A stretch of 64,000 nt of DNA from Mycolicibacterium aubagnense (GTDB taxonomy: Bacteria > Actinomycetota > Actinomycetes > Mycobacteriales > Mycobacteriaceae), in the NCBI RefSeq assembly GCF_010730955.1, contig NZ_AP022578.1:124001-188000 (forward strand), in the 5' to 3' direction. Below the pieces are notes generated by a model that was given only the letters and a program-made list of their open reading frames with translations, was not told where the DNA came from and searched no databases. The position numbers and the translations under genes were made by a program. Of this stretch, positions 33,754 through 41,634 are shown in pieces. Numbering within the stretch: position 1 is the stretch's first letter; every line of letters starts with the position of its first letter.

Positions 33754-34059
33754 ATGGATCCGACACGCCTCAGTGAGGTCAGTGAGCTGCTGTTCGGCCG
33801 CAAGTGCCGACTGGCGGTCGCCGCATGGGTCCTGCAGCACCCCAAAGGACGGTTCTTTCAATCCGAGGCCGCGGGTCAGATCGAACACGCCTCCCAAAGC
33901 AACATCACCGATGAGTTTCAGCGTCTGGTGCAGCTGGGGATGCTCGACATCGAGCGGCCACCGGATTCGCGGCGCGTGTACTACGTCCGCACGACGATCG
34001 CTCTATGGGAGGCGATCGGCGCGGTAATCGAGGCCATCGAGTCTGACGGCAGCTGGTAA
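33754..34059 (+). CDS. ArsR/PadR-like winged-helix regulator
   Basis: 101 residues, leaderless ATG. LLFGRKCRLAVAAWVLQHPK, then helices (SQSNITDEFQRLVQLGMLDI) and a wing (RRVYYVR) give a winged-helix repressor without obvious metal-binding Cys clusters. Preceded by its own palindrome. Lies at the head of the genes running toward the ESX locus. Confidence 0.75.
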   Translation: MDPTRLSEVSELLFGRKCRLAVAAWVLQHPKGRFFQSEAAGQIEHASQSNITDEFQRLVQLGMLDIERPPDSRRVYYVRTTIALWEAIGAVIEAIESDGSW

Positions 34060-34116
34060 GGGCCGCACTTTCTCAACGGCGCTCGCCAACCGCGCATTTT
34101 GGGTACCGTTGACGCC

Positions 34117-34452
34117 ATGCCTGGTCGGTACGACCTTTCCGAACCGGACGCCGTTGAGCGGGACTTAGCTGCATTGTTCCCGTGGGCGCCCGATTCGAAG
34201 CTGCACGCTGCCGCGGAGCTGGTTCATGGGGGACTCGAGTTGTCCGGCGATAAGCCGACGCTCACAGACGACATGCTCCTCAACGCCATGGTGACCGGCG
34301 TCGCCGTCGCGCATCTGGTTGGTCCGGCGCCCGTCCCGGGTGGCTCTAGTTCCGGCGGACTCGTCGGCGGGCCGATCAGTCATCTGCTGCGGAAGGTTTT
34401 GCCGGGACTTCGGCACGGCGGCGAGCATGAGCCTCCCACCTTCTACGCCTGA
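34117..34452 (+). CDS. Unknown protein, leaderless
   Basis: 111 residues. TACCGT (34104-34109) lies exactly 7 nt before the ATG at 34117. Helical N-terminus (VERDLAALFPWAPDSKLHAA) and a Gly/Ser-rich C-terminal half. No upstream shared element. Overlaps the next gene by 26 bp. Family unknown. Confidence 0.55.
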   Translation: MPGRYDLSEPDAVERDLAALFPWAPDSKLHAAAELVHGGLELSGDKPTLTDDMLLNAMVTGVAVAHLVGPAPVPGGSSSGGLVGGPISHLLRKVLPGLRHGGEHEPPTFYA

Positions 34453-34990
34453 ACCGGAACGACCACGCCCACAACATGATTCGGGCCAAGACCACCCGGC
34501 GCAAGCATCCCCACAGCCACCAGACGATCAAACAGTCACCACCGAAACCGCATCCACGACTTCCGCAAGTGCCGACGATCCCTACGCGGGCATGGCAGGC
34601 CCGGCTACACGTTCGAAGCAAGGTCTGCGTGCCCGCGTCAGTGGGCTGACCCGTGGCGAGCTCGTGTTCGCGCTGTGGGTGATCCTCGTCGGCGGCGTAG
34701 GCGTTGGCCTCTACCTGTGGGTGACGAGCCGCCACAACGCGGGATTCGCCTACGACACGCTCACCCAACGCCAGTCGCCCATCGGGCCGAACTTGGGTAC
34801 CGCTGAGCTACTGCTGTCGATCTTCGGATACTTCCTGGCTCCGCCAACCCTGGGTGCCCTGGCGGCGGCAGCCTACGTCGCCCACAGCAGTGTCTCGCCG
34901 CGGGCGAAGCGCCGCGCGGATGAGGCTGCGCTACGCAAGCTCAAAGGACTTCCTGAGCCGGGCCTGCTCGCCAAGCTGTTCGGAAAATAG
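34427..34990 (+). CDS. Membrane protein with disordered N-terminus
   Basis: 187 residues from ATG 34427. The first ~75 residues are Pro/Ser/Thr/Asp-rich; two transmembrane helices follow (LVFALWVILVGGVGVGLYLW and LGTAELLLSIFGYFLAPPTL...), ending in a basic cytoplasmic tail. Possibly an envelope component of the transfer or ESX system. Confidence 0.65.
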   Translation: MSLPPSTPEPERPRPQHDSGQDHPAQASPQPPDDQTVTTETASTTSASADDPYAGMAGPATRSKQGLRARVSGLTRGELVFALWVILVGGVGVGLYLWVTSRHNAGFAYDTLTQRQSPIGPNLGTAELLLSIFGYFLAPPTLGALAAAAYVAHSSVSPRAKRRADEAALRKLKGLPEPGLLAKLFGK

Positions 34991-35000
34991 GCAGGGCACC

Positions 35001-35276
35001 GTGCGCCGATTAAGGGACTATTGGGATAGCCGGGACCCGGCAGAGCGGCGATTCGTGCGGCAGCTCCTGGCGACCATGGCCGGCGGGCCACTCAACGTGA
35101 CCGCGCGGACGTGGGAGAACGCGCAGAAGGCTTGGGAAATCAAAGTTGTGCAGTACACCAACGAGGGGCACACCTATCCGGAGGTGTCTGCCGCGAATTG
35201 GTTGCTGATGGCGGCGACCGCTCAACAAGAAGTCGGACACTTCGATATTCCCGACGACGACCCCGACCCCTCCTAG
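35001..35276 (+). CDS. Small acidic protein
   Basis: 91 residues from GTG 35001, about 10 nt after the membrane-protein stop, with an AGGG site. MRRLRDYWDSRDPAERRFVR leads to a helical body and an acidic tail DIPDDDPDPS. Family unknown; likely co-translated with its neighbour. Confidence 0.55.
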   Translation: MRRLRDYWDSRDPAERRFVRQLLATMAGGPLNVTARTWENAQKAWEIKVVQYTNEGHTYPEVSAANWLLMAATAQQEVGHFDIPDDDPDPS

Positions 35277-35361
35277 CGCCGCGCGTGAAACCCGGCGATA
35301 TCTGTCTCCGGCGTTTCACTGCGTCTCAGTGGTTGCATCCCGTTGCATTCCGTCTCAAACG

Positions 35362-35407
35362 AATGTGGCTACGTTGCTGGAAGTCGGAGCCGTTTCGGTC
35401 CTAACGT
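35362..35407 (+). promoter_or_regulatory. Shared-element promoter of the espB-like operon
   Basis: AATGTGGCTACGTTGCTGGA (35362-35381), 20-nt spacer, TAACGT (35402-35407), 7 nt, ATG 35415. The best-formed member of the class: leaderless, near-consensus element. Confidence 0.8.
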
Positions 35408-35414
35408 GCGCAGC

Positions 35415-37070
35415 ATGACTACTTGGGCTGACGTGGCCATTGGCGGATTGCTGGGCGGCGTGTCCGAAGTGCTGGGCAAGCCGATTCCGTTGTCGCCCAA
35501 CGGCGGGCAGGGTCCCGGGGCGGCGATCACTGACCGGGGTGATCTGTCGATGTCTCAGCGTGCCGCGTTGAAGTACATGGGTGTCGACCCTGATACTGCG
35601 TCTCTCGATGAGATCAACCGGGTTCTCGAGCTCGGTCCCAAGGCTCCGACGGTTCCGGCCGCTGCGCCGCCTCCGCCTCCGCCCGGGCCGGCGACTCCGC
35701 CCGCCCCGGGTACACCGCCCCCGGACGGGATGAGCGGCCCTGCTGCTGATGCGGCCAAGGCGCTGAATTCGGCGTTGCAGAAGCAGCATTCGGCGATCAA
35801 TGATGCCGATGATCAGCTGTCCGAGGCGATTTTGAAGGCCACGACGTCCAGCCAGGATGGGCAGCAGAAGCTCAAGGCGTTGCAGCAGGACATCATCGAC
35901 AAGGTCGACAAGCTCAAGCCGACGTTGGATACTCCGGCGGGCCAGCAGCAGTTGGCCGAATTTCTGCAGGGCAAGGCCGACGACATCAGCAAGGTGCTCA
36001 AGGACACCGGCCTGGATTCGCAGGCCCATTCGGCGATTCTGGATGCGCTGGCCGCGCAGTACAAAGCGGTCAAAGACGGCAAGGGCTCCGGACCTGACGA
36101 CGGCAAGGGCGGCAAGGACGATCCGCAGGCCCCGGCGGCGCCGGGAGCGCCGGCTCCGGGCGGCCCGGCCGCTCCGGCCCCTGATGCTCCGCCGGCAGGC
36201 CCCGCCGGCACTGGCGGGCTGCCGGGGAGCGACCCGCTGCTCGACGGTGGACTGCCCTCTGACCCGATGATGGCGGGTCTGGGTGCATTGGGCCCGGCCA
36301 TGGGCGCTCTCGGCGGGCTGCCGGGCGCGCTGGGCTCGATGATGCCCGGCGGCGGTCTCGGTGGCGGTGGCGGTGGGTTGGGTGATCTTGGTTCGGCGAT
36401 CGGCGGGGCTATCCATGACGCGAACAGTCATTCGGACAATCCTGATCCGACCGAGAAACAGCATCCCGACCCGCTCAAAGACCCTGGCCAGGAGAACAAG
36501 CCGCAGGACCCGACTGGCCCGAAGAGTCCGCAGACTGAACCTGCGGGCAACAACAACCAGGGGCCTGCTGCGGCCGGTCCTGGAGCACCCCCAGCGGGCG
36601 CTCCAGGTGCTCCAGGACAGGTCCCGGCTCCGCCGCCGTTTGATCCCACGGTCAAGCTGCCGGGGGACACCACGCGCACGGTGAACGACCAGGCGCTGAA
36701 CGGCGCGGGCCGCGACGTGCTGGCCGGCAAGTCGATCGACGAGGCGTTTCCGTCGCACGGCATCGTGCTGCCGCCGATCGGGTCGCCGGTCACCAACAAC
36801 CAGGTGTCGCCGGGCAGCCTGCAGTTCGGCGACATGGGCGAGTTCACCGATCACCGGGTCATGGCTCTCGGGCAAGGCACGGTGTGGAACGACGGCCAGG
36901 TTGTGCCGTTGAGTCATCTGCAGACCGGCCCGAATTTCCTGGGCTGGCATCGGTTGACGACTCCTGCCCAGCAACCGGTCGCCCCGGTGGCGGCGCCGCC
37001 GGTTGCCGCGCCGCAGCCCGTTTCGAGCGCGACGCTGACCTCGTCCACAACCCCCCAGCAGCCGCATTGA
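35415..37070 (+). CDS. Large Pro/Gly/Ala-rich ESX-associated protein
   Basis: 551 residues starting MTTWADVAIGGLLGGVSEVL at the leaderless ATG. Segments: a folded N-terminus, a Pro-rich spacer, a helical domain (ALNSALQKQHSAINDADDQL to SAILDALAAQYKAVK) shared with the 1348 gene product, long Pro/Gly/Asp low complexity, and a C-terminal folded domain with GSLQFGDMGEFTDHRVMALG. Probably a secreted or wall-associated ESX protein (possibly DUF4226-containing). First gene of the operon leading to the espB-like gene. Confidence 0.7.
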   Translation: MTTWADVAIGGLLGGVSEVLGKPIPLSPNGGQGPGAAITDRGDLSMSQRAALKYMGVDPDTASLDEINRVLELGPKAPTVPAAAPPPPPPGPATPPAPGTPPPDGMSGPAADAAKALNSALQKQHSAINDADDQLSEAILKATTSSQDGQQKLKALQQDIIDKVDKLKPTLDTPAGQQQLAEFLQGKADDISKVLKDTGLDSQAHSAILDALAAQYKAVKDGKGSGPDDGKGGKDDPQAPAAPGAPAPGGPAAPAPDAPPAGPAGTGGLPGSDPLLDGGLPSDPMMAGLGALGPAMGALGGLPGALGSMMPGGGLGGGGGGLGDLGSAIGGAIHDANSHSDNPDPTEKQHPDPLKDPGQENKPQDPTGPKSPQTEPAGNNNQGPAAAGPGAPPAGAPGAPGQVPAPPPFDPTVKLPGDTTRTVNDQALNGAGRDVLAGKSIDEAFPSHGIVLPPIGSPVTNNQVSPGSLQFGDMGEFTDHRVMALGQGTVWNDGQVVPLSHLQTGPNFLGWHRLTTPAQQPVAPVAAPPVAAPQPVSSATLTSSTTPQQPH

Positions 37071-37104
37071 GCTGCGACAACCGGCAAAGACAGGGAGTAC
37101 CGTC

Positions 37105-37422
37105 ATGGCTATGAGTAACGACGTCACGCAGGTCGACCCCACCAAGATGGTGGAGTGGGCACGGCAGCACGAGCTGGCTGCTGAGCGTTGCGCTGCCGCC
37201 CGCAAAGAACATCCCCGCACGATCGCGGCCGCCGCGTCGTGGGGGCCGATGTTCGCCGACGCCCGCAAGGCGGCCGTCGATGCGGTCAATGCACGTGAGG
37301 CCGCGTTGATCGAGCAGGAGAACCGGCATCGGGAAATGGCGCTCACGTTGAAGCGTGGCGCTGCGGTAATGCAGGCCACAAATGATGAAAACGCCCGTAA
37401 CTTGCGGCTGTCGCAAAGTTGA
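37105..37422 (+). CDS. EspC/DUF2580-like small ESX protein
   Basis: 105 residues, all-helical hairpin. VDPTKMVEWARQHELAAERC, then WGPMFADARKAAVDAVNARE, which recalls the WG turn of the ESX-1-associated EspC/EspF family. Start ATG 37105 with GGAG upstream; ATG 37111 possible. Likely an ESX substrate or partner. Confidence 0.65.
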   Translation: MAMSNDVTQVDPTKMVEWARQHELAAERCAAARKEHPRTIAAAASWGPMFADARKAAVDAVNAREAALIEQENRHREMALTLKRGAAVMQATNDENARNLRLSQS

Positions 37423-37733
37423 GCGTGGACATGGTTGATCAGGAGACCGCCGACACCGTGGAGGTGGAGGTCTACGAGGCCGCCAGCCGCGATGAGTCGA
37501 TCATCGCGGTGGTGGGCCGGCGTGGACAGACCCTCGGTGTGCAGCTGGAGGATGCGGCGATGAAGCTGACCGAGGCTGATCTGGCGTATCGGGTGATCAA
37601 GTTGAACACGTTGGCGCACTTGCGGTCTCAGCTGGCTCGCCGTCAGGAGATGGAGGCGGCCGGGTTCACGGTGTCACGGTCGTTGCCGACCGCTGAGCAG
37701 GTCGCGGCCTACGAAGAGATGATTGAGTTCTAG
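37419..37733 (+). CDS. Small conserved ESX-locus protein
   Basis: 104 residues. The start is a TTG at 37419 overlapping the previous stop (TTGA), with in-frame GTG/ATG a few codons later. Mixed strand/helix (ADTVEVEVYEAASRDESIIA, VVGRRGQTLGVQLEDAAMKL); it may belong to the DUF2694-type proteins found near esp genes. Function unknown. Confidence 0.6.
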   Translation: MSVDMVDQETADTVEVEVYEAASRDESIIAVVGRRGQTLGVQLEDAAMKLTEADLAYRVIKLNTLAHLRSQLARRQEMEAAGFTVSRSLPTAEQVAAYEEMIEF

Positions 37734-37742
37734 GACTGGACA

Positions 37743-39530
37743 GTGGACAGCAGGGGGACAACACACGGGGGAAACGGCGGCGCTGGGCCGACGCTGCATG
37801 TCAACGTCGGCGGCATTCACGCGGTCGCAGGGATGCTCGAAGCTGCGGCCACCAAACTGGCCGCGCACGCGGTGCCGGTCGCGCACCCGCCGTTGGGTAA
37901 CGACGAGACCTCGGTGAGTGCGGCCGCACGGCTCACCGAACACGGCGCGGTCCTGGCCTCGCGGGCCGGAGACGGGGCCGCGGTCCTGCAAGCAGCCGCA
38001 GCAGCGCTCTATCAGGCCACGGGCACCTACACGGCCGTGGACACGGCCAACGTCTCGGTCGTCGCGCTGACCGGTAACCCGATCGCGCCGACCCCGACAG
38101 CGCCGCCGGCGGTGACCGCCAACGTGCAGCCGATCGACGTCCCGGTGCTGCCGTCTGCGCCGCGACCCGGTGAGGTCACCGCCGCCATGATGAAGGCGGG
38201 CACACCTAGCTCCGGGCAAGCATTCATCAAGAACTGCAACGCTATTGGCGGATCGTTCCGCGACGCCGCATCGTCGGCGCACTCGGCCGCCGGGCTGGTC
38301 AACGATCACCTGACCGGCGCGGCCGGGCCTCGAATCCACCAGGCGCTCATGAGCTTTGGGGACTGGTCCACTCACATGGGTACGCACGCCGACACAGTGG
38401 CCCAGTCGGCCAGCAGCCATGCCACGAGGTTCACCCAAGTCCAGCGCGCCACACCCACGCCAACGGATTACGAGTCCGTGCAACAGAGGTTCGCCAAAGC
38501 GCAGGCGATTAACGCCTCCCATCCGGGCATGGGTGTGCCGGCGATGGTGCAAGCGCAAAACGACTACATGGATTTGAATCAACGCACCACGGTGTCGATG
38601 GCGGGCTATCACACCGGGGAGTTTCCGCAGGCCCCGCCGCCACCGCCACCGGCGGTGCACATTGTGGAACCGGCTCCGGCACAGAATGATTCGGCGTCTG
38701 CTGGCCAACCGGCACCTGGCCGTCACGTGGCCGAAGAGAAGCATCCGGGAGCGCCGGCCGATGACGCCGCCGCAGCGGCGGACGATGCCGGGGCAGAACT
38801 CGGAACCGGCGGCGACGGGCTCGACCAGCTCGGCGCCAGCCCTCTGGGCGCCGGGGGCGGCGCGTCCGAAATGGCCTCGACCATGCCCGCCCTATTGACC
38901 GGGGTGCTCGGCGGGCTCGTCGGCGCGGTCACCGCGATACCGCAGGGCGCTGCCCAGCAAGCGCAAAGTTTGGCATCGCAAGCGATGGAGGGCATGTCAG
39001 GCCTCAGCAAGGGCCTGGCCGGCAAAGACGGACTGGACACCCCGTCCCTCGGTGACGGACCGTCCTTGCCTGGCTTTGACCCCAGCGGACTGGGCGGTGG
39101 CGGAGGCGGGGGAGGCGAACCGAGTACCGCACCTGCGGCCAGCGCCTCCGATCTTCCCCCGGCCGGGTCGGGCACCAGCATGTTGTCCAGCGCGAGCAGC
39201 AGCCCAGCCGCCGGCCCGGCGATGACTTCCGGGGCGCGGGTGGAGCCGGTGTCCGCCGGCCCAGGCGGGGCGCCGATGATGATGCCTCCCATGGGCGCCG
39301 GTGGCGGCATGGGCGCCGCCGGGTCGGGCGCGCGGCCGATGAAAGAACCCGACAAGTTGATCAAGGCGCTCAAGGCGGCCAACAGCGAGCCAGTCAAGGG
39401 TGAGGTGCTGCGCCGCCAGGTGGTCGCCACCGCCGACGATCCGCTCGACAACGACGAAAACGACAAGCCGAAACCGACCGTAGGCGTGGGCTCGCGCCGG
39501 CTACGCCAACAACTGAAAGGTGACAAATGA
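37743..39530 (+). CDS. espB: EspB-like PE/PPE-type secreted protein
   Basis: 595 residues. The N-terminal two-helix PE-like part (IHAVAGMLEAAATKLAAHAV ... AAVLQAAAAALYQATGTYTA) is followed by a PPE-like helical part with FGDWSTHM, then a long Pro/Ala/Gly-rich tail ending in a basic segment. This matches EspB, the PE-PPE fusion of ESX-1, and the gene is followed by an EspL-like gene as in ESX-1. Expected to be exported by this ESX apparatus and processed by MycP. Confidence 0.75.
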   Translation: MDSRGTTHGGNGGAGPTLHVNVGGIHAVAGMLEAAATKLAAHAVPVAHPPLGNDETSVSAAARLTEHGAVLASRAGDGAAVLQAAAAALYQATGTYTAVDTANVSVVALTGNPIAPTPTAPPAVTANVQPIDVPVLPSAPRPGEVTAAMMKAGTPSSGQAFIKNCNAIGGSFRDAASSAHSAAGLVNDHLTGAAGPRIHQALMSFGDWSTHMGTHADTVAQSASSHATRFTQVQRATPTPTDYESVQQRFAKAQAINASHPGMGVPAMVQAQNDYMDLNQRTTVSMAGYHTGEFPQAPPPPPPAVHIVEPAPAQNDSASAGQPAPGRHVAEEKHPGAPADDAAAAADDAGAELGTGGDGLDQLGASPLGAGGGASEMASTMPALLTGVLGGLVGAVTAIPQGAAQQAQSLASQAMEGMSGLSKGLAGKDGLDTPSLGDGPSLPGFDPSGLGGGGGGGGEPSTAPAASASDLPPAGSGTSMLSSASSSPAAGPAMTSGARVEPVSAGPGGAPMMMPPMGAGGGMGAAGSGARPMKEPDKLIKALKAANSEPVKGEVLRRQVVATADDPLDNDENDKPKPTVGVGSRRLRQQLKGDK

Positions 39531-39913
39531 CCGTCTACGAGTACCCGACGTATCAAGAGGACGTCGACCGCACCCAGTCGGTCATTGCCCGAGTTGAGCG
39601 AGTGCAGGCCATGCTCAACAAATTCGTCGACGAACTCAAAGACCTCGAAGGGTTCGCCGAAAACGACAACGGCGACGTCAAGGTGCGAGTCAATCACGAA
39701 GGCTCCCTGCGCGAATTGATCATCGCGCACGGCTGCTTGGCTACCTACGACAACCTCGCTTTTGAGACAGAAATCAACGAGACCGTGGCCAAAGCGGTGG
39801 ACTCTGTCACCGCAGCAACCGCCGAGCTCACCGGTGCACAGGACGAAGCCGATCTCGATAACGTCGTCGCCGCCCTGTCCGACCCAAATTCGTACATCTG
39901 GAAATCAGCGTGA
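39527..39913 (+). CDS. espL: EspL-like (YbaB/EbfC fold) protein
   Basis: 128 residues overlapping the previous stop by ATGA. VERVQAMLNKFVDELKDLEG and VKVRVNHEGSLRELIIAHGC resemble the YbaB/EbfC fold of EspL (Rv3880c), the neighbour of EspB and EspK in ESX-1. Likely a chaperone or stabiliser of EspB/EspK. Confidence 0.75.
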   Translation: MTVYEYPTYQEDVDRTQSVIARVERVQAMLNKFVDELKDLEGFAENDNGDVKVRVNHEGSLRELIIAHGCLATYDNLAFETEINETVAKAVDSVTAATAELTGAQDEADLDNVVAALSDPNSYIWKSA

Positions 39914-39957
39914 TTTGCCCGCTGTGCTGGCCCGATGTCGGTGGCCAGAGTTAGTGT
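39912..39957 (+). promoter_or_regulatory. Shared-element promoter of the 39964 gene
   Basis: GATTTGCCCGCTGTGCTGGC (39912-39931; 13 of 20 matches, 15 of 20 to the eccB site), 20-nt spacer, TAGTGT (39952-39957), 6 nt, ATG 39964. Leaderless. Confidence 0.6.
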
Positions 39958-39963
39958 TGATGC

Positions 39964-40644
39964 ATGGGGCAGCCGCAGCAGCAGCCGGGGGGCGTCACAA
40001 TGACACCCCCTGATGTGGCATGGGCGCGTACAGGCGCAACCACCGGCCCACCCCCGCAGGCGCTCCTGACGCCGCCACAGTCCCTACAGGCACCCGCACC
40101 GCCGCCACCACCACCGCCCGCCGACAACCAGCGCCGCGGTCTGGATTGGAAACTGATCGCACCGATCAGCCTGGCGCTCGTGCTGGCGACAGCAGCGGTG
40201 GTCATGAGCGTGGTCAAGCTCGCCGAGCCGGCACCCGTGGCCACGACAACGACCGTGACCGCCGCACCCGTCGGGCCGACATTTACACCGGATCAGGTGG
40301 CGGCGGCCAAGAAGCAGGCATGCGATGCCGTGGACACTGCGGACGGGCCGATCACATCGTCGCAGCGAGATTTTTATGCTGCCCGCCTTGATCGGAATTC
40401 GCCGCAGTATCAGCAGATGCTGTCGAATTGGCAGACGGTAAGTGCCGTGGAGGCCGAGTACACCAGGGGACATCTGACCCCGGCGACCCCTCCTGCGGTC
40501 GCGGACGCTATCAATGCTGACCTCGGCGCGCTCGCCGCGCTTGTCGACGGCAACACCCGTGGCGTCTCCGACGATCAAGCCAACATTTTGATCGACAAGT
40601 ACAAGGCCACCGGCGCCCAGGTAACCAAGGTCTGCGAGGAGTAA
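39964..40644 (+). CDS. Single-pass membrane protein, paralogue of the 40988 product
   Basis: 226 residues. A Pro-rich cytoplasmic N-terminus, one transmembrane helix (LIAPISLALVLATAAVVMSV), then an external domain beginning FTPDQVAAAKKQACDAVDTA. The 40988 protein has the same layout (TYTTDQVAAAKQQTCAAWKT), so they are a duplicated pair placed between espL and espK homologues. Perhaps ESX-associated wall or membrane accessory proteins. Confidence 0.7.
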   Translation: MGQPQQQPGGVTMTPPDVAWARTGATTGPPPQALLTPPQSLQAPAPPPPPPPADNQRRGLDWKLIAPISLALVLATAAVVMSVVKLAEPAPVATTTTVTAAPVGPTFTPDQVAAAKKQACDAVDTADGPITSSQRDFYAARLDRNSPQYQQMLSNWQTVSAVEAEYTRGHLTPATPPAVADAINADLGALAALVDGNTRGVSDDQANILIDKYKATGAQVTKVCEE

Positions 40645-40649
40645 TCACG

Positions 40650-40991
40650 ATGCCGTCCACAGACCTTCTTGAAGTCGACCACATCGGTACGGCCACAGCC
40701 AACACCCGCACGTCGTCGGCGGTGGCTGAAATGGCTACGGGTGCAACCGCTTCCGCGACAGCGACCGCCGCCGGTGCCGCACACGCGGTACAGACGGCGG
40801 CTTCGGTGTGGGCTCCCGTTGGCGGGTCGAGCGCGATGGCCGACGGGCAGGTGCCGACGATCGAAACCGTGCTCGCGTCCGCGGGCGCGAAGCTCAGCGG
40901 CGCCAACCACCAAGCGCTGACCAGCGTGATCAACACCAACGAACAGAACCGCCAAGCTCTTACGTCGCACCCGGAGGTGATCGACCTATGA
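40650..40991 (+). CDS. Small helical ESX-locus protein
   Basis: 113 residues, Ala/Thr-rich, two long helices (TSSAVAEMATGATASATATA and IETVLASAGAKLSGANHQAL). The size is near that of WXG100/EspC-type proteins but without a clear WXG. Lies between the paralogous membrane proteins; overlaps the next start by 4 bp. Confidence 0.6.
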   Translation: MPSTDLLEVDHIGTATANTRTSSAVAEMATGATASATATAAGAAHAVQTAASVWAPVGGSSAMADGQVPTIETVLASAGAKLSGANHQALTSVINTNEQNRQALTSHPEVIDL

Positions 40992-41590
40992 CCACCTATG
41001 CGCCGCCCCCGGTTCTCGCTCCCGACCAGACCCCGGCGTACTGGCAGACCACCCCGCCGGGTGGCGGCCTGCCGCCGCGTCCGCTGCGAACTGGCGGTCG
41101 GCGTCGTGGTGTTGTCGCTGCCTGGGTAGCGGTCGCCGCTGCGGCGGCCGCGGTGGCGGTGAGCGCTGTGAACCTGTCTACGCCTCAGGCCGCGCCCGTG
41201 CACACCACCGTCGTGCCCGCCGGTCCGGCCACCTACACCACCGACCAGGTCGCTGCCGCTAAGCAACAGACCTGCGCCGCGTGGAAGACCGCGTCCGCAC
41301 AGATGGCCGGGGCGAGTAACGCCGCAGCTGATGCGCCGCCGAACTGGAGCAACCCTGACACTAAAAACGCTCTCGCAGCGGAAGCGCGGACAACTCTTGC
41401 GGAGAGTGCGTACCTGCGGTCCCAAATTGGTGACGCCACCCCATTGGAGCTGACAGGTCCGATCCACGACTACCTCGTGGCCAGCTTCGACATGGAGCAC
41501 TGGACTATGCGACGCAACGGGCCGAACCGACACGAAGCAATCGGCCGCAGCAACATCGCCGCCAACAAGGTGGACGCAGCGTGCACCTAG
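40988..41590 (+). CDS. Single-pass membrane protein, paralogue of the 39964 product
   Basis: 200 residues from ATG 40988. Pro-rich N-terminus, basic stop-transfer (RTGGRRRG), helix VVAAWVAVAAAAAAVAVSAV and an external domain with two Cys (CAAWK...DAACT). Both Cys positions are kept in the paralogue, suggesting a disulfide in the external domain. Confidence 0.7.
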   Translation: MTTYAPPPVLAPDQTPAYWQTTPPGGGLPPRPLRTGGRRRGVVAAWVAVAAAAAAVAVSAVNLSTPQAAPVHTTVVPAGPATYTTDQVAAAKQQTCAAWKTASAQMAGASNAAADAPPNWSNPDTKNALAAEARTTLAESAYLRSQIGDATPLELTGPIHDYLVASFDMEHWTMRRNGPNRHEAIGRSNIAANKVDAACT

Positions 41591-41634
41591 CCGGCGCGTA
41601 GAGGGGATTTCAAAGCAATCGGGGAGGGGCGACC

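Noticed and set aside
35355..37619. A 754-codon leftward frame opposite the 35415 operon
   Set aside because: Arg-rich shadow; the rightward genes have promoter, starts and recognisable domains.
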